Shown: positions 5,949-6,328 of the stretch, piece after piece | How positions within the stretch are numbered: the first letter of the stretch is position 1 | Layout: every line of letters begins with the position of its first letter | Origin: Kiritimatiellia bacterium | Lineage (GTDB): Bacteria; Verrucomicrobiota; Kiritimatiellia; RFP12; UBA1067 | Reading direction: 5' to 3' | Assembly: GCA_017547265.1 (NCBI GenBank) | Contig: JAFYQC010000140.1 | Coordinates: forward strand, 1 to 6,328 | DNA length: 6,328 nucleotides | Program-made: the position numbers and the translations under genes | Notes under the pieces: model-generated | Told to the model about the DNA's origin: nothing | The model's database searches: none | What the model saw: the letters and a program-made list of their open reading frames with translations, nothing else

Positions 5949-6328
5949 TTCGTCTCTGTCGCCTTGATCCTGTCCCAGGCCTTGTTGTAGAGTTCCATGA
6001 CCTTGGGATCGTCGATGCTCTTGAGAATCTGCCCGCGTTTTAGCACCTCGGGGTCGAGAAGCACGATATCGCGCGTCTCTTCGTCAAGAAGGTCGATTCC
6101 CGGCTTGACGGGGTTGGGGCCGCAGAGGTACTCCATGTTCACCTTAGCCGCCTCGCCTTCGTACACGAAGTTGATGAACGCGTATGCGAGGTCCTTGCGC
6201 TTGGCGTCCTTGGCGACCACCATCTCGTCGAACGAAATCGTGAAGCCCTCCTTCGGAAGCGCGAAGCCGATGTCGTCGCGCGGCTCCATGCCCTCTTCCT
6301 CGTCGCCGACAATGACCTGCGCGGCGTC
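5945..6328 (-). CDS. PotD-like polyamine-binding protein, first copy (partial, 5' end outside window)
   Basis: These are the last 127 codons of a solute-binding protein nearly parallel to its downstream neighbour. The frame is open to the right edge and begins DAAQVIVGDEEEGMEPRDD, matching DAAQVMV of the second copy, so the ATG at 6289 is internal and not the start. Further shared segments are IGFALPKEGF, FDEMVVAK, KRKDLAYAFINFVY, NPVKPGIDLLD, DDPKV and YNKAWDRIK. By hand alignment about three quarters of ~110 residues are identical, with no gap. The Asp of FDEM corresponds to the amine-contacting Asp of PotD. The loop before DIGF is acidic here (GDEEEG) and reminiscent of the EEN-type loop of other PotD proteins, whereas copy two has a basic, cysteine-rich sequence. 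It is the first gene of the leftward string visible here; its signal peptide and promoter lie outside. Confidence 0.92.
   Translation of the reverse strand, partial: DAAQVIVGDEEEGMEPRDDIGFALPKEGFTISFDEMVVAKDAKRKDLAYAFINFVYEGEAAKVNMEYLCGPNPVKPGIDLLDEETRDIVLLDPEVLKRGQILKSIDDPKVMELYNKAWDRIKATETK

Larger units (their letters stand above)
4779..6328 (-). repeat. Tandem gene duplication of the PotD-like gene
   Basis: Bases 4779-5162 and 5945-6328 encode homologous 127-codon ends plus stop. They align at a constant offset of 1166 bases without any insertion or deletion overall. The repeat presumably continues beyond the right edge. Divergence at many codons shows this is not a very recent copy or a simple assembly duplication. 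Confidence 0.88.

Noticed and set aside
6245..6289. ATG 6289 as the start of a short 114-residue gene
   Set aside because: The frame continues without a stop to the window edge, and its upstream codons (DAAQVIVG) align with the interior of the second PotD-like copy.

Overview
This is a wall-to-wall coding stretch of a bacterial chromosome with high GC (visibly above 50%, G/C-ending codons preferred). It holds six protein genes and no RNA gene, mobile element, CRISPR array or intergenic gap longer than 1 base. No marker pins the taxon. The form of the FtsZ tail, the non-proteobacterial MutL and the gene order would fit an uncultured lineage such as the Verrucomicrobiota/Kiritimatiellota/Lentisphaerota group; that placement is a guess.

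Layout: the left part (1-2105) is read rightward. It has the last ~79 codons of a cell-division gene that looks like ftsZ (stop at 239-241). One base later comes a complete mutL (243-2105) for DNA mismatch repair. The right part (2102-6328) is read leftward as one overlapping operon-like string. In transcription order it has the 3' end of a first PotD-like polyamine-binding protein gene (6328-5945), a complete second PotD-like lipoprotein gene (5948-4779), lepA encoding elongation factor 4 (4782-2971), and a FecCD/BtuC-type ABC permease gene (2974-2102) that lacks the first membrane helix of its family. Consecutive leftward genes overlap by 4 bases (GTGA, GTGA, ATGA). The two convergent groups meet at a CTAG palindrome (2102-2105) that supplies both TAG stop codons.

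Functionally this is a mixture: cell division, mismatch repair, polyamine (or similar cation) capture, a translational GTPase and a metal-chelate-type permease. The tight coupling suggests co-expression more than a shared pathway.

The main points for a second look are these. MutL has a C-terminal endonuclease site with every hallmark residue group altered, plus a linker made of two in-frame tandem repeats. The permease is an N-terminally truncated orphan. The PotD-like genes are a tandem duplication with constant 1166-base offset; one copy carries a cysteine-rich loop in a patch of unusual codon use. The convergent genes share stop-codon bases with no room for a terminator. I found no convincing new defence or mobile system.
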